64,000 nucleotides of DNA from UBA6059 sp040222235 (GCA_040222235.1 JAVKDO010000044.1:22439-86438); one strand, 5' to 3'; numbered from the stretch's first letter, positions 24,072-32,706 are shown. Notes: a model not told the origin generated them from the sequence alone. Numbers and translations: made by a program.

Positions 24072-24176
24072 TTAATCTATGAATCTAGCTCTACTAAATC
24101 CGCAACCAGCTCTTCTGACTCTTCTCCTAGCTCCACCCTTAATAGAGGCTAGCTCTGTTTTTTCAATCTTTTTCAT
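24072..24176 (-). CDS. double-glycine leader peptide precursor, copy 2
   Basis: 34 residues on the minus strand, separated by 30 nt from copy 1. Leader: MKKIEKTELASIKGG. Core: ARRRVRRAGCGFSRARFID. It has seven arginines in the 19-residue core, the most of the four, and a cysteine after the invariant RAG. The nucleotide differences from its sister copies are mostly silent or at variable positions, which argues that the coding frame is under selection. Confidence 0.85.
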   Translation of the reverse strand: MKKIEKTELASIKGGARRRVRRAGCGFSRARFID

Positions 24177-24218
24177 AATCTTGATAATTTGGTTTAGTTG
24201 AATATTTATTTAACTGAA

Positions 24219-24323
24219 TCAATCTACGAATCTCGCCCTATTAAATGCGCAACCAGCTCTTTTGGCTCTTCTTCTAGCTCCACCTCTGATAGATGCTAGT
24301 TCTTGTTTTTCAATCTCTTTCAT
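24219..24323 (-). CDS. double-glycine leader peptide precursor, copy 3
   Basis: 34 residues on the minus strand, 42 nt upstream of copy 2, ending in TGA instead of TAA. Leader: MKEIEKQELASIRGG. Core: ARRRAKRAGCAFNRARFVD. It is the most diverged copy yet keeps every invariant position (ELASI-x-GG, ARRR, RAG, ARF). Like copy 2 it has one Cys, so disulfide dimers between or within copies 2 and 3 are possible (inference). Confidence 0.85.
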   Translation of the reverse strand: MKEIEKQELASIRGGARRRAKRAGCAFNRARFVD

Positions 24324-24384
24324 AAGTATGCGTTTAAAGTTTAAAATAAATTGAGGTCTTGTATTAGGCTTTTACTGTGACAGA

Positions 24385-24489
24385 TTAATTGACAAACCTT
24401 GCTTTACTGAATGCAACACCCGCTCTGCTTACTCTTCTTCTAGCTCCACCTTTGATAGATGCCAATTCTACTTTTTCTATTTTCTTCAT
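24385..24489 (-). CDS. double-glycine leader peptide precursor, copy 4
   Basis: 34 residues on the minus strand, first in the transcript and 61 nt upstream of copy 3. Leader: MKKIEKVELASIKGG. Core: ARRRVSRAGVAFSKARFVN. Its ATG lies 208 nt from the start of the divergently transcribed C39 transporter gene. It ends with Asn where the other three end with Asp. No clear Shine-Dalgarno is present, as usual in Bacteroidota; the leader region upstream of the ATG is A/T-rich. Confidence 0.85.
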   Translation of the reverse strand: MKKIEKVELASIKGGARRRVSRAGVAFSKARFVN

Positions 24490-24607
24490 TTTTATAAGTT
24501 TAAATTTCATGATGAAAATAGCATATTTTTCCCTTAGCTCCAAAACCTTCCTATAAGTCAATGCTAATCATTATTTTGACTATGACGAATGATTCAAGTC
24601 GATCCGG

Positions 24608-24634
24608 CTCAATTCGAAATGAGTTTGAATTGAG
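24608..24634. promoter_or_regulatory. inverted repeat in the divergent peptide/transporter intergenic region
   Basis: CTCAATTC (24608-24615) and GAATTGAG (24627-24634) form an 8-bp perfect dyad with an 11-nt spacer. It lies between the peptide array and the transporter gene, just before TAGTTTTA (24642-24649), which matches the TAnnTTTG -7 element at all but its last base. It could be an operator for either direction; no regulator gene is adjacent. Confidence 0.4.
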
Positions 24635-24697
24635 GTTTGACTAGTTTTATAGGATTAAACCACCACTTTATCTGCACACAGCAATATCAGAAATCAT

Positions 24698-26884
24698 ATG
24701 TTAGCTTCTTTTCCGCACATTTTTCAATCTGACTCTATGGAGTGCGGATCGACGTGCCTGGCGATCATTTTCAAAAGCTATGGCTATCATGACGTAAGAC
24801 AGTTTTTAAGCCAGCAAATGGAGATCTCTCAAGAAGGCACAGATTTGCTCTCCATAGGTGAATTGGCCGAGGAATATGGATTCTTATCTAACGGTTACCA
24901 GCTAGAGCTCGAAGAGCTCGATAGGGTTCACCTACCTTGTATTGCACATGTAGATGGAAACCATTTTGTGGTTCTTTATAAAGCAAGTCGCGATAAAATT
25001 TACATTTCTGATCCAGCCATTGGCTTATACATACTCTCGATAGATGAGTTTGATAGTAGATGGACTGGTATTGTACTGGAGTTGAAGCCTTCAAAGTCAA
25101 TATTTCAAAATGACGAAATTAAGGAGTTGGAGGGCCTATGGAATAAGCGAAAGAAAAGTGTTTGGGAGTCTTTCTACAAAGCTTCTTTTGGTTCTTTAAA
25201 CAAAGTGATTCACAAAATAGTGATCATTTCATTTATTCTTACTTGCCTGTCTTTGGCGCTACCTTTCTTTACCCAAGTGATCGTAGATGAGGTTTTGACT
25301 AACAATAACCTGAATCTTCTTTACTTGATATTATTTGCCATACTTTTTGTGCTAATCGTGCAGGTATTTCTTACCTATACGAGAAACCTCTTGATGTCTC
25401 AGATCAAAATTGAATTCGAGCATAGTTTTTTCTCAAAGTTCTTTAAGCACCTCATCTATTTGGAGAAGTCATATTTTGATCGGCATCCAAAGGAAGACTT
25501 CATTAATCGCTTTAATGAGAATACGAAGATTAGGGATATATTGAATCCTGTAGTTGTTGAAAGCCTGATCGACATCATATTCCTTCCTATCCTAGTGGTA
25601 GCACTTGTTGCGTTCAATTTTCAGTTGGGACTTATTGTATTAGGATGTCTAGTGCTTTATGCGCTCTATGCTTATCTGACAACCACAAAAATTAGATATG
25701 TAGAATCTGAAATCTTTGAAACCACGGAGGAGGCTTTGGGTAAATTCATGGACTTCATTGGTGGTATCGATACGGTCAAGCTGCTGGGAATAGAGAGGAT
25801 AGGTCACTGGAAATGGAAGAATAGCTACACACACAATCTAAATAAAGTACTGAAATCCGAAAAGTGGTACATCAAAGTTAATACCGTAACCACTTCACTT
25901 TTTTTTGTGTGCCAAGCTGTTGTATTATGGTATGGAAGCTATCAGGTATTCAATAATCAAATGACATTAGGGACCTTTGTGGCATTCATTACGCTATTTG
26001 AAATAGTAAGCGGAATGGCGTTAGGCTTTAGACAGCAGTGGTTGTTTTTTACAGACTTGTCTGTGAGTGTTGATAAAATCAATGATCTCTTAACAGAGAA
26101 AAGGGAACTAAGTGGCCGACTGAATTTGAGATACAAAGAATCCCATAAAGCCATCGATATTGAAATAGCAAAACTCAACTTCAGCTATCTGAAGTCACAG
26201 GAAAATCCTACGATTGATGATTTTGGCTATTCTCTAAAAGCCGGTATGAAACTGGGAATCGTCGGACGGAACGGCTCAGGAAAGTCAACTTTGGTGAAAA
26301 TATTATGTGGTTTGTACAATGATTATCAGGGAAGCATCTTATTGAATAATCAGGAACTCCGGAGACTAAGTAAGCGAGAACTACGGAGACGAGTTTTTAT
26401 GGTACAGCAAGACACTTATATTTTTGATGGTACGCTCAAGCAAAATCTAAAATACAGCAACCCGCTGGCTTCTGATCAACAGATTTTGATGGCGGCTGAA
26501 AAAGCCGGGTTAATGGATTTTATTCAAAAGAACTACTTGGGGCTAAATACAGTAGTTGGAGGATCAGGGATAAAGCTATCGGGAGGCGAGCGACTCAAGG
26601 TGGCCTTTGCTCAGCTTTTCCTAAGAAAGCCTAGCATCATTATTCTTGATGAAGCCAGTAGTGCCTTGGATCAGCAATCGGAAAAGGAATTACTATCTCA
26701 GGTATTTGAAACATATAAGCACAGCACTATTATTTCAATTGCTCATCGTTTAAACACGCTTAGGAATTCTGATGAAATTCTTGTAATGGATCAGGGACAA
26801 TTGGCAGAGCATGGTACTCATTTAGAATTGATTGAAAAGGGAGGCTTGTATCATACGCTGTTAATGAACTACGTAGAACTTTAA
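24698..26884 (+). CDS. peptidase-containing ABC transporter (C39 type), bacteriocin/peptide exporter
   Basis: 728 residues in the PCAT order. Residues 1-130 are a C39 cysteine peptidase with all catalytic positions: Q10 (oxyanion), C16 in DSMECGSTCLAI, H89 in GNHFVVLY and D105 in ISDPAIG. About 165-440 is a six-helix ABC membrane domain. About 480-728 is the ATPase with Walker A GRNGSGKST, signature LSGGERLK, Walker B IIILDEASSALD and the H-loop SIAHRLNT. PCATs cut double-glycine leaders and export the core across the inner membrane. The four small genes facing it carry exactly such leaders. The next gene starts 2 nt after its stop. Confidence 0.93.
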   Translation: MLASFPHIFQSDSMECGSTCLAIIFKSYGYHDVRQFLSQQMEISQEGTDLLSIGELAEEYGFLSNGYQLELEELDRVHLPCIAHVDGNHFVVLYKASRDKIYISDPAIGLYILSIDEFDSRWTGIVLELKPSKSIFQNDEIKELEGLWNKRKKSVWESFYKASFGSLNKVIHKIVIISFILTCLSLALPFFTQVIVDEVLTNNNLNLLYLILFAILFVLIVQVFLTYTRNLLMSQIKIEFEHSFFSKFFKHLIYLEKSYFDRHPKEDFINRFNENTKIRDILNPVVVESLIDIIFLPILVVALVAFNFQLGLIVLGCLVLYALYAYLTTTKIRYVESEIFETTEEALGKFMDFIGGIDTVKLLGIERIGHWKWKNSYTHNLNKVLKSEKWYIKVNTVTTSLFFVCQAVVLWYGSYQVFNNQMTLGTFVAFITLFEIVSGMALGFRQQWLFFTDLSVSVDKINDLLTEKRELSGRLNLRYKESHKAIDIEIAKLNFSYLKSQENPTIDDFGYSLKAGMKLGIVGRNGSGKSTLVKILCGLYNDYQGSILLNNQELRRLSKRELRRRVFMVQQDTYIFDGTLKQNLKYSNPLASDQQILMAAEKAGLMDFIQKNYLGLNTVVGGSGIKLSGGERLKVAFAQLFLRKPSIIILDEASSALDQQSEKELLSQVFETYKHSTIISIAHRLNTLRNSDEILVMDQGQLAEHGTHLELIEKGGLYHTLLMNYVEL

Positions 26885-26886
26885 AT

Positions 26887-28164
26887 ATGGAAAACGAAAA
26901 TTCGAATAAAGTTCAAAATGTTGAGTCACATAAGATTGAGGACTTGCTTAGCGAGGATGCTAGGCCACTCAATTCAATATTACCATCGGGTTTAAAAGGT
27001 ATTGTTCTGCTGTCAACTTTGCTGGTGTTAATTCTATTAACAGCGATTTTTCTGATTCCAGTACCCAAGTCAACAAAGATCCCTCTTAGCGCATGGTCGA
27101 CTGGTCAGTCTATGCTTCTACAGTATAGTACTCCGGTAGAAGTGGTTGACTATTATGTTACTATAGGCGATACTTTAGAGCCTGGGAGTAGATTAGTTGC
27201 CCTTCACTCGGATTTTATCTCGGAGTTGGCCTCAGCAAGTGGACGAATGAAAAATGAACTACAGACTTTTCAGGACTTTAGCCTTCCGAGAATTGAAGTT
27301 GAGATTAACAACTTGACAAATAAGGCTGAGGAACGGGAGATTCTGCTATCACAAATCCAAAATGAGGTTCAGGAAATAGAGTATTATCAGGATATTGCCC
27401 TTGGGACGTTAGACTCGATGATTCTAACGGCAGATAAGCAATATCAAAGGGTTGCGTCGTTAAACGAATTTGAGGTGGCCTCAGATCAAGAGTTAGAAAA
27501 CAGTTCCAATCAATTGCTCCAATCAAAAGCCGAAAAAAACTCGATCACATCAGAGTATATATTTCAAAAAACTGGATTGCTCAATCAGCTTTGGGATATT
27601 AAGCGAGAAGTTGCTGATTTACGAAAAGAGATACTTTTAAAAAGGTCAAAAGCTCTTGAAGAGGAGAGGAAGCTTCAAGATAAGTGGAATGACTTGCGGT
27701 CTAGAGTAGAACTCTATTTTGGTAAAGGTGCGACTATCGAAAATGATCGACTTATCATCCCAGTTCAAACTAGTGGGGTCGTTACCTATTTAAGTATGAA
27801 GCGATCCATGCACGCTGCTAACGAAATTGTTGCCAGAATAGCCTATGGTGATGACGCTATAAAATTCATTGCTGACGTTGATCAAGATGTTTATTCTTTT
27901 ATCAGGGTAGGTGAAAGAGTGTCTATTAATATGGAAGCGTTTCCACACTACCGGTATGGAAAGATCACTGGAAAAGTGAATCGCATTTCTATTTCAGATG
28001 ATCAGACAGATCGATATGCTGTAGAAATAACCGAGTTGGATTTGGGACAATATGCTGGACAATTGATTCCAGGTTATATAGGAGAGGCAACAGTTTTCTC
28101 AGATAGCTATACAGTTTTTCAGTACTTTAAACAGTCTTTTAAAAAACTCGTACCTCTTGGTTGA
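26887..28164 (+). CDS. HlyD-family membrane-fusion (adaptor) protein
   Basis: 425 residues. A cytosolic tail of about 35 residues leads to one transmembrane helix (GIVLLSTLLVLILLTAIFLIPVP), then a barrel/lipoyl-like half (VVDYYVTIGDTLEPGSRLVALHSDF), a long coiled-coil region (about 110-270) and the returning half (VQTSGVVTYLSMKRSMHAANEIVARI). This is the periplasmic adaptor of type I peptide secretion, linking the PCAT to a TolC-like outer-membrane channel. No such channel is encoded here, so one from elsewhere must be used. It starts 2 nt after the transporter gene, forming an operon, and ends 20 nt from a convergent gene. Confidence 0.9.
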   Translation: MENENSNKVQNVESHKIEDLLSEDARPLNSILPSGLKGIVLLSTLLVLILLTAIFLIPVPKSTKIPLSAWSTGQSMLLQYSTPVEVVDYYVTIGDTLEPGSRLVALHSDFISELASASGRMKNELQTFQDFSLPRIEVEINNLTNKAEEREILLSQIQNEVQEIEYYQDIALGTLDSMILTADKQYQRVASLNEFEVASDQELENSSNQLLQSKAEKNSITSEYIFQKTGLLNQLWDIKREVADLRKEILLKRSKALEEERKLQDKWNDLRSRVELYFGKGATIENDRLIIPVQTSGVVTYLSMKRSMHAANEIVARIAYGDDAIKFIADVDQDVYSFIRVGERVSINMEAFPHYRYGKITGKVNRISISDDQTDRYAVEITELDLGQYAGQLIPGYIGEATVFSDSYTVFQYFKQSFKKLVPLG

Positions 28165-28184
28165 ACTTACTCTTTTTAGACTTT

Positions 28185-28640
28185 CTAAGAAGGCCTGATC
28201 TTCTTCTCTGAGATAGACATCACCATGCTTTCGGGTGATTTGATAATATTGGATAGTTTCGGATTGAGTGTGTCAGATAGCAGGATGGCTTGGTCCAGGT
28301 AGTCATAGACTTCTTTTGACGGTAGGTCTTCAAAACTCTTGAGCGTAATGTGTCGAATGAGTTTGCCCTTGCCTTGAAGTGGGAGGGCGTTAGGTGTGAG
28401 TTCTGCACCCCGGTTGAAGCCGAGATTGACGTGCTTGGCATACACCGCAATGTGGCAGAAGGCATCCTTGAGCTTATCTGATTTGGAGTAGGCGATAGCC
28501 AGCGCATTGTAGTTATCCCAGATCAACTCATTGGCCAGTGGCTCATGTACTGTAAGGTAGGTTCGCAGCTCCATCGCCAGCTGTTGTACGTATTCCGGGT
28601 ATGGAGATAGGAACTGAGTCAGGCTGGTATGTGCGTCCAT
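28185..28640 (-). CDS. DUF1801 (YdhG/YjbR-like fold) protein
   Basis: 151 residues. The N-terminal helix SLTQFLSPYPEYVQQLAMELRTYL and the strand region AFCHIAVYAKHVNLGFNRGAEL with GKGKLIRHITLKSFEDLPSKEVYDYLDQAI match the small DUF1801 proteins of the YdhG/CyaY-like alpha/beta fold. Their role is not firmly known. It is convergent with the HlyD gene and lies downstream of an outer-membrane protein gene on the same strand with a 10-nt gap. Confidence 0.75.
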   Translation of the reverse strand: MDAHTSLTQFLSPYPEYVQQLAMELRTYLTVHEPLANELIWDNYNALAIAYSKSDKLKDAFCHIAVYAKHVNLGFNRGAELTPNALPLQGKGKLIRHITLKSFEDLPSKEVYDYLDQAILLSDTLNPKLSNIIKSPESMVMSISEKKIRPS

Positions 28641-28650
28641 CAGCTATATC

Positions 28651-29457
28651 CTAGAGTGAGAATTGATATCGGATGAAGAGATTGGCAGCTGGGAGACTGT
28701 TGTCGAAAGTCCGTCCATAGCCTGGAAGTGTGAAGATATCCAGAGGCTCTTGCCGGTCATAATCGCCCATTACCCGTAACCTTATGGTAAGGCCTAAATA
28801 CAGATTACGAGCGAGTTGCGATTCGGATAGGAGATTCAATTCATACCAACTCGCTTTGATATTTTCTCTGGCAAAAGGCTCTACTTCCACTTCGAACAGA
28901 CCTGATGGACTTTCGATCATTGGGGTACCTATATCCTCATAAGTGCCGGTGGCATAGGCCAAGCCGAATCCAATGTTGGTCTTGGGTGTGAGTGACTTCA
29001 TCAGTCCCGCCATTAATCGCATATAGCTGCCAGATACTTCATACGCGGTGTTTTCATATGCATCTGGTGGGGTCACTGTACCCCAGCCATATTCACCTCC
29101 GATGTAGATATTGTTGCCAAAAGTCAATCGTGCACCGACCGCATTCTTTTGTTCAAAGTCAGCAATGAACCCAATGAACTTGCCATAGTCGACATATAAG
29201 CCAAAATCTCTCAAAAAGGATCGGTCAAGCTTGCGTAGACTGTCCTCCAGCGCCTTTTGCTCTTTTCGATCTTCTTTGCTTTCGATCACTTCATCGAGAG
29301 AAAAATCAATGGAATCGATCAGCTGCTGGCGCTGGATCGAGTCACCACGAAAAATGATAATGAGGGAATCAGCGGGAACCTCGACTTTAGTCTGGCTCTG
29401 TGCGAATACACAGCCGCCAATCAACCAAATACTAATGGTAAGCCACAATTTTGCCAT
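28651..29457 (-). CDS. putative outer-membrane protein
   Basis: 268 residues with a signal peptide (MAKLWLTISIWLIGGCVFAQS). Residues about 50-75 are charged and helical (ESKEDRKEQKALEDSLRKLDRSF). The rest shows alternating strands ending in aromatic residues (VDYGKFIGFIADFEQKN, ARLTFGNNIYIGGEYGWGTV, NLYLGLTIRLRVMGDY, and a C-terminal LFIRYQFSL ending in Leu after Phe-Ser), as in small beta-barrels of the outer membrane. The family was not recognised. Its first 26 nt overlap the end of the lipoprotein gene upstream, so the two are translated together and probably work together at the cell envelope. Confidence 0.6.
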   Translation of the reverse strand: MAKLWLTISIWLIGGCVFAQSQTKVEVPADSLIIIFRGDSIQRQQLIDSIDFSLDEVIESKEDRKEQKALEDSLRKLDRSFLRDFGLYVDYGKFIGFIADFEQKNAVGARLTFGNNIYIGGEYGWGTVTPPDAYENTAYEVSGSYMRLMAGLMKSLTPKTNIGFGLAYATGTYEDIGTPMIESPSGLFEVEVEPFARENIKASWYELNLLSESQLARNLYLGLTIRLRVMGDYDRQEPLDIFTLPGYGRTFDNSLPAANLFIRYQFSL

Positions 29458-30145
29458 TGGTGCTGATACAGTTTTCGGTGCAATCTACGGTAAGTGAGTC
29501 AAAGCTGTGACTGGCTACCGCAATATTTCGGGCTTGAGAACCGACCCTGGACTTCTCATCTTCATAGAGCTCAGTCTCGTAGACTATCGATAGGTCAAAT
29601 CGCCTCTGACCAATGATTAGTCGGTAGTTGATAGTATTGAGGCCAGGAGAAAGAGGAAGACTATACAGCTCTGTCGAATCAGTGTTGACAATGAAATTGT
29701 CGGTATCTAAATCGTAGATCGTATCGATTCTGGTAAGACCTGTTTCCAACTCACTCAGCGCTGTGGTGTACAACTCGTTTTGTTCGGTCAGGTCGGCTAG
29801 GCTTAAAGAGTCTCTGGAGTAAGAAGCGTTAATGCTCGCCAGTAAATCATTTACTGAAGCCAAGGTCGCTTCATATTGGATGCTGTCCTGAGCGATTAAG
29901 TCGGTCAGGACGGTTACCGAATCTTCAAACGATGATCGAGTGGTTTCCAGTTCTGTGACTTGCAAGTCTAACGCCTCGATTTGAGTGGATAATGTTGTCA
30001 ATAATGTACTTACCTGGCTAAGGCTGTCTTGATTAAAGATTTGCAATGGCACAGTGGGTTCACTTACCAGAATATCGCATTCATCGCACTGAGTACAACC
30101 ACTCAGATAGACTATCGATGTACATAGGACCAACCACTTCAACAT
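29432..30145 (-). CDS. coiled-coil lipoprotein of unknown function
   Basis: 237 residues. MLKWLVLCTSIVYLSGC is a lipoprotein signal with the lipobox LSGC, followed by TQCDECD. Residues about 40-125 form a heptad-type coiled coil (LSQVSTLLTTLSTQIEALDLQVTELETTRSSFED). The C-terminal 80 residues are beta-rich (NTINYRLIIGQRRFDLSIVYETELYED). It was not recognised as a known family. The stop lies 26 nt inside the next gene, an outer-membrane barrel candidate; a lipoprotein/barrel pair is suggested. Confidence 0.65.
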   Translation of the reverse strand: MLKWLVLCTSIVYLSGCTQCDECDILVSEPTVPLQIFNQDSLSQVSTLLTTLSTQIEALDLQVTELETTRSSFEDSVTVLTDLIAQDSIQYEATLASVNDLLASINASYSRDSLSLADLTEQNELYTTALSELETGLTRIDTIYDLDTDNFIVNTDSTELYSLPLSPGLNTINYRLIIGQRRFDLSIVYETELYEDEKSRVGSQARNIAVASHSFDSLTVDCTENCISTNGKIVAYH

Positions 30146-30181
30146 GCTGCAAATATAGATTATTCGACCTCCAGAAGGCTA

Positions 30182-32701
30182 CTACTGAGGATCAACGTCG
30201 AAAATGATAGATACGTTTTTGAAGTCTCTCATTTTTGATACGGTGACGTTGACATTGTACAGTACCTCCTTCACCTTGGGGAGGCTGATGCCGTGTTTCT
30301 CCAGCTTCACGTTGATGACCTGTTGATATTGGTTTCGGATACGGGCAATGATAGGTTCTTCCGGGCCCAGTACCCTGTGTTTGCCAAGCTCAGTTCGTAT
30401 GGCGGTGGTGTAGTACTCGGCTGCAGATTTGCAGACATGCGGTTCTTTGTGCTTCACGATGACCCGGATCAGGCGGTGATGGGGTGGGTAGTGGTATTTC
30501 TCTCGCTCGGCTGCCTCCGTTCTGTAGAACCCTTGGTAGTCGTATTGCAAGATATGCTTGAGCACCTGCTGCGTAGGGTCGTAGGTTTGTATGACTACTT
30601 TGCCACGCTTGTCTCGGCGACCTGCTCTACCACTGACTTGTGTTATCATTTGAAAAGCCTTCTCGTGAGATCTAAAGTCTGGATAATGGATCATCTTATC
30701 TGCATCGATTACACCAACCAGACCTACGTGATCAAAGTCCAGACCCTTGGTCACCATTTGAGTGCCTACCAGGATGTCGATCTGTCGGAGTTCAAAGGCT
30801 TCAAGGATATTCTGATAGCCGTACTTGCTACGCGTAGTATCCAGATCCATCCGGCCTACAACTGCATTTGGGAAGAGAAGAGAGATATTTTCCTCGATTT
30901 TCTCAGTGCCAAAACCTATGGTTTTCAACTTAGGTGATTCACAAGCCTCACAGATTTGCGGTAGCGGCTCCTTGTACCCACAGTAGTGACACCTCAGCTC
31001 CTGACCAAACTGGTGATAGGTAAGACTGACGCTACATTGGTGGCATTTCGGTATATGCCCGCATGTCTCACAGCTCAGTAGCGGGGCAAACCCTCGGCGG
31101 TTTTGAAAGAGGATCACCTGCTCTTTTTGTTCTAATGTTTTCTCTATCTCCTCGATCAGCACATTCGTGAATTCGTTGCGCATGTGCCGCTTTTTGCGCT
31201 GCTCTTTGATATCCACCAATATGAGCTCTGGCATACTGACTTCACTAAAGCGTCTGTCTAATTCCACAAGGCCATACTTTCCTTCAGAAGCGTTGGTATA
31301 GGACTCTAGTGATGGGGTGGCTGTACCTAGCAGCACTTTGGTGTCGCAGAATTGGGTGAGAACGATAGCTAGGTCACGCGCATGATAGCGTGGTGCGGGA
31401 TCGTACTGCTTGAAGGTAGACTCGTACTCTTCATCTACGATGATCAACCCCAGATTGTCAAAGGGCAGGAGTGTGGCCGACCGTACCCCAATGACCAAGT
31501 CGATGGTGCCTTTGAGTAAGCCTTGCCATACCTCTACGCGTTCATTGTCTGAGTACTTAGAGTGGTATACGCCCAATCGATCCCCGAATATCTTCTTGAG
31601 TCGATTGACGATCTGTGTGGTAAGGGCTATTTCCGGTAGGATATAGAGTACCTGACGATTATCAACGATCTGCTCTTCTATCAGTTTGATGTACAGCTCT
31701 GTCTTACCACTACCAGTGACACCATGCAGGAGTACCACATCGTGATTTTCAAACTGGGTCTTGATTTGACCTAGTTTGAGCCGCTGTAGGTCAGACAGTG
31801 CCGAACTTGCTGAGGTTTCTCCATACTGCTCGAATCTTGAGAGTTGCCGATTCTGCTCGATCAGGGTCTTATTCTTGATTAGGGTCTTCACAGAGGAGGC
31901 CGATATGTCCCCGCTGAGCAGGCTTGCTTTCCTAACGCCTTTTTTATTGTCAGATGGTGTATCGAAGATCGGCACCTGCTGAATGTACTTGAGCAATACT
32001 TCGAGCTGCTTTGGCTTCTTCTCTAGCTTATCAAAAAGCTCTTGGAGTTCGTTCTCCTGTTGGAGGTAGTGATCATTGAGCATGATCCATTTCTCCATAC
32101 GGGGTTTGTACTTTTCCTTGACTTTTTCGAACAGAAGTATGGCTCCTTTAGCGGATAAAGACTTGATCAGATGATAGATACTCTTAATGCCGAGTAGGGC
32201 TGAGATATCCGAGTAGGAGAGTTGATCGCTTGCTTCCAAGGACTTGATAAGCTCGTACTCCCGATCACTCAATTCTGGTAAGTGATCAAGGAACTGATAG
32301 TCGGGATTGAGCTGGACAAATGACTCACTCGACAGCTTGAGCCCCGAGGGGATCGCGGCGTTGATCACCTCACCGAGCGTGCACATGTAGTAGCGCGCTA
32401 TCCAATGATAGAGCTTGATCTGCAGCTCATTGATAATGGGAGTCTCCTCCATCAGCTCCAAGATGTCCTTAGGCTCGTACTTATCTGGAAGGTTGTCGTG
32501 GATTTTACCGATAACGCCTGTCTGAATCTTGTGCTTACCAAAGGGTACGATCACTCTACAGCCAAGCGATACACTATCTACGAGCTCAGCAGGAATCCTG
32601 TAAGTAAAAAGCTTGTGTAGCGGTACTGGCAGCATGACGTCTGCATACTTGGCAGGGCTGGCAGATGGCGCCTCAAAAAGGGATATTTCCTCCTTTGACA
32701 A
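30182..32701 (-). CDS. priA: primosomal protein N' (replication restart helicase PriA)
   Basis: 839 residues. The N-terminal DNA-binding part is followed by the helicase with Walker A HGVTGSGKTELYIKLI, the DEEx box IIVDEEYESTFKQYD, LGTATPSLES, the zinc-binding cysteines CETCGHIPKCHQC and CHYCGYKEPLPQICEAC, then motif V/VI (VTKGLDFDHVGLVGVIDAD, MITQVSGRAGR). PriA reloads the replisome at stalled forks. It lies 36 nt after the lipoprotein gene and 5 nt from the DUF255 gene in the same direction. Confidence 0.96.
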   Translation of the reverse strand: MSKEEISLFEAPSASPAKYADVMLPVPLHKLFTYRIPAELVDSVSLGCRVIVPFGKHKIQTGVIGKIHDNLPDKYEPKDILELMEETPIINELQIKLYHWIARYYMCTLGEVINAAIPSGLKLSSESFVQLNPDYQFLDHLPELSDREYELIKSLEASDQLSYSDISALLGIKSIYHLIKSLSAKGAILLFEKVKEKYKPRMEKWIMLNDHYLQQENELQELFDKLEKKPKQLEVLLKYIQQVPIFDTPSDNKKGVRKASLLSGDISASSVKTLIKNKTLIEQNRQLSRFEQYGETSASSALSDLQRLKLGQIKTQFENHDVVLLHGVTGSGKTELYIKLIEEQIVDNRQVLYILPEIALTTQIVNRLKKIFGDRLGVYHSKYSDNERVEVWQGLLKGTIDLVIGVRSATLLPFDNLGLIIVDEEYESTFKQYDPAPRYHARDLAIVLTQFCDTKVLLGTATPSLESYTNASEGKYGLVELDRRFSEVSMPELILVDIKEQRKKRHMRNEFTNVLIEEIEKTLEQKEQVILFQNRRGFAPLLSCETCGHIPKCHQCSVSLTYHQFGQELRCHYCGYKEPLPQICEACESPKLKTIGFGTEKIEENISLLFPNAVVGRMDLDTTRSKYGYQNILEAFELRQIDILVGTQMVTKGLDFDHVGLVGVIDADKMIHYPDFRSHEKAFQMITQVSGRAGRRDKRGKVVIQTYDPTQQVLKHILQYDYQGFYRTEAAEREKYHYPPHHRLIRVIVKHKEPHVCKSAAEYYTTAIRTELGKHRVLGPEEPIIARIRNQYQQVINVKLEKHGISLPKVKEVLYNVNVTVSKMRDFKNVSIIFDVDPQ

Positions 32702-32706
32702 AGGTA

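Noticed and set aside
23937..24489. CRISPR-like array (repeated ~40-nt blocks at 135-166-nt spacing)
   Set aside because: The repeats are coding and keep frame, start and stop; the spacing is irregular and the variable parts are short and in frame.
30293..30937. 214-residue open frame on the plus strand
   Set aside because: It lies entirely inside priA on the opposite strand; PriA motifs (zinc cysteines, helicase motifs) prove the minus strand is coding. The plus frame has no recognisable domain.
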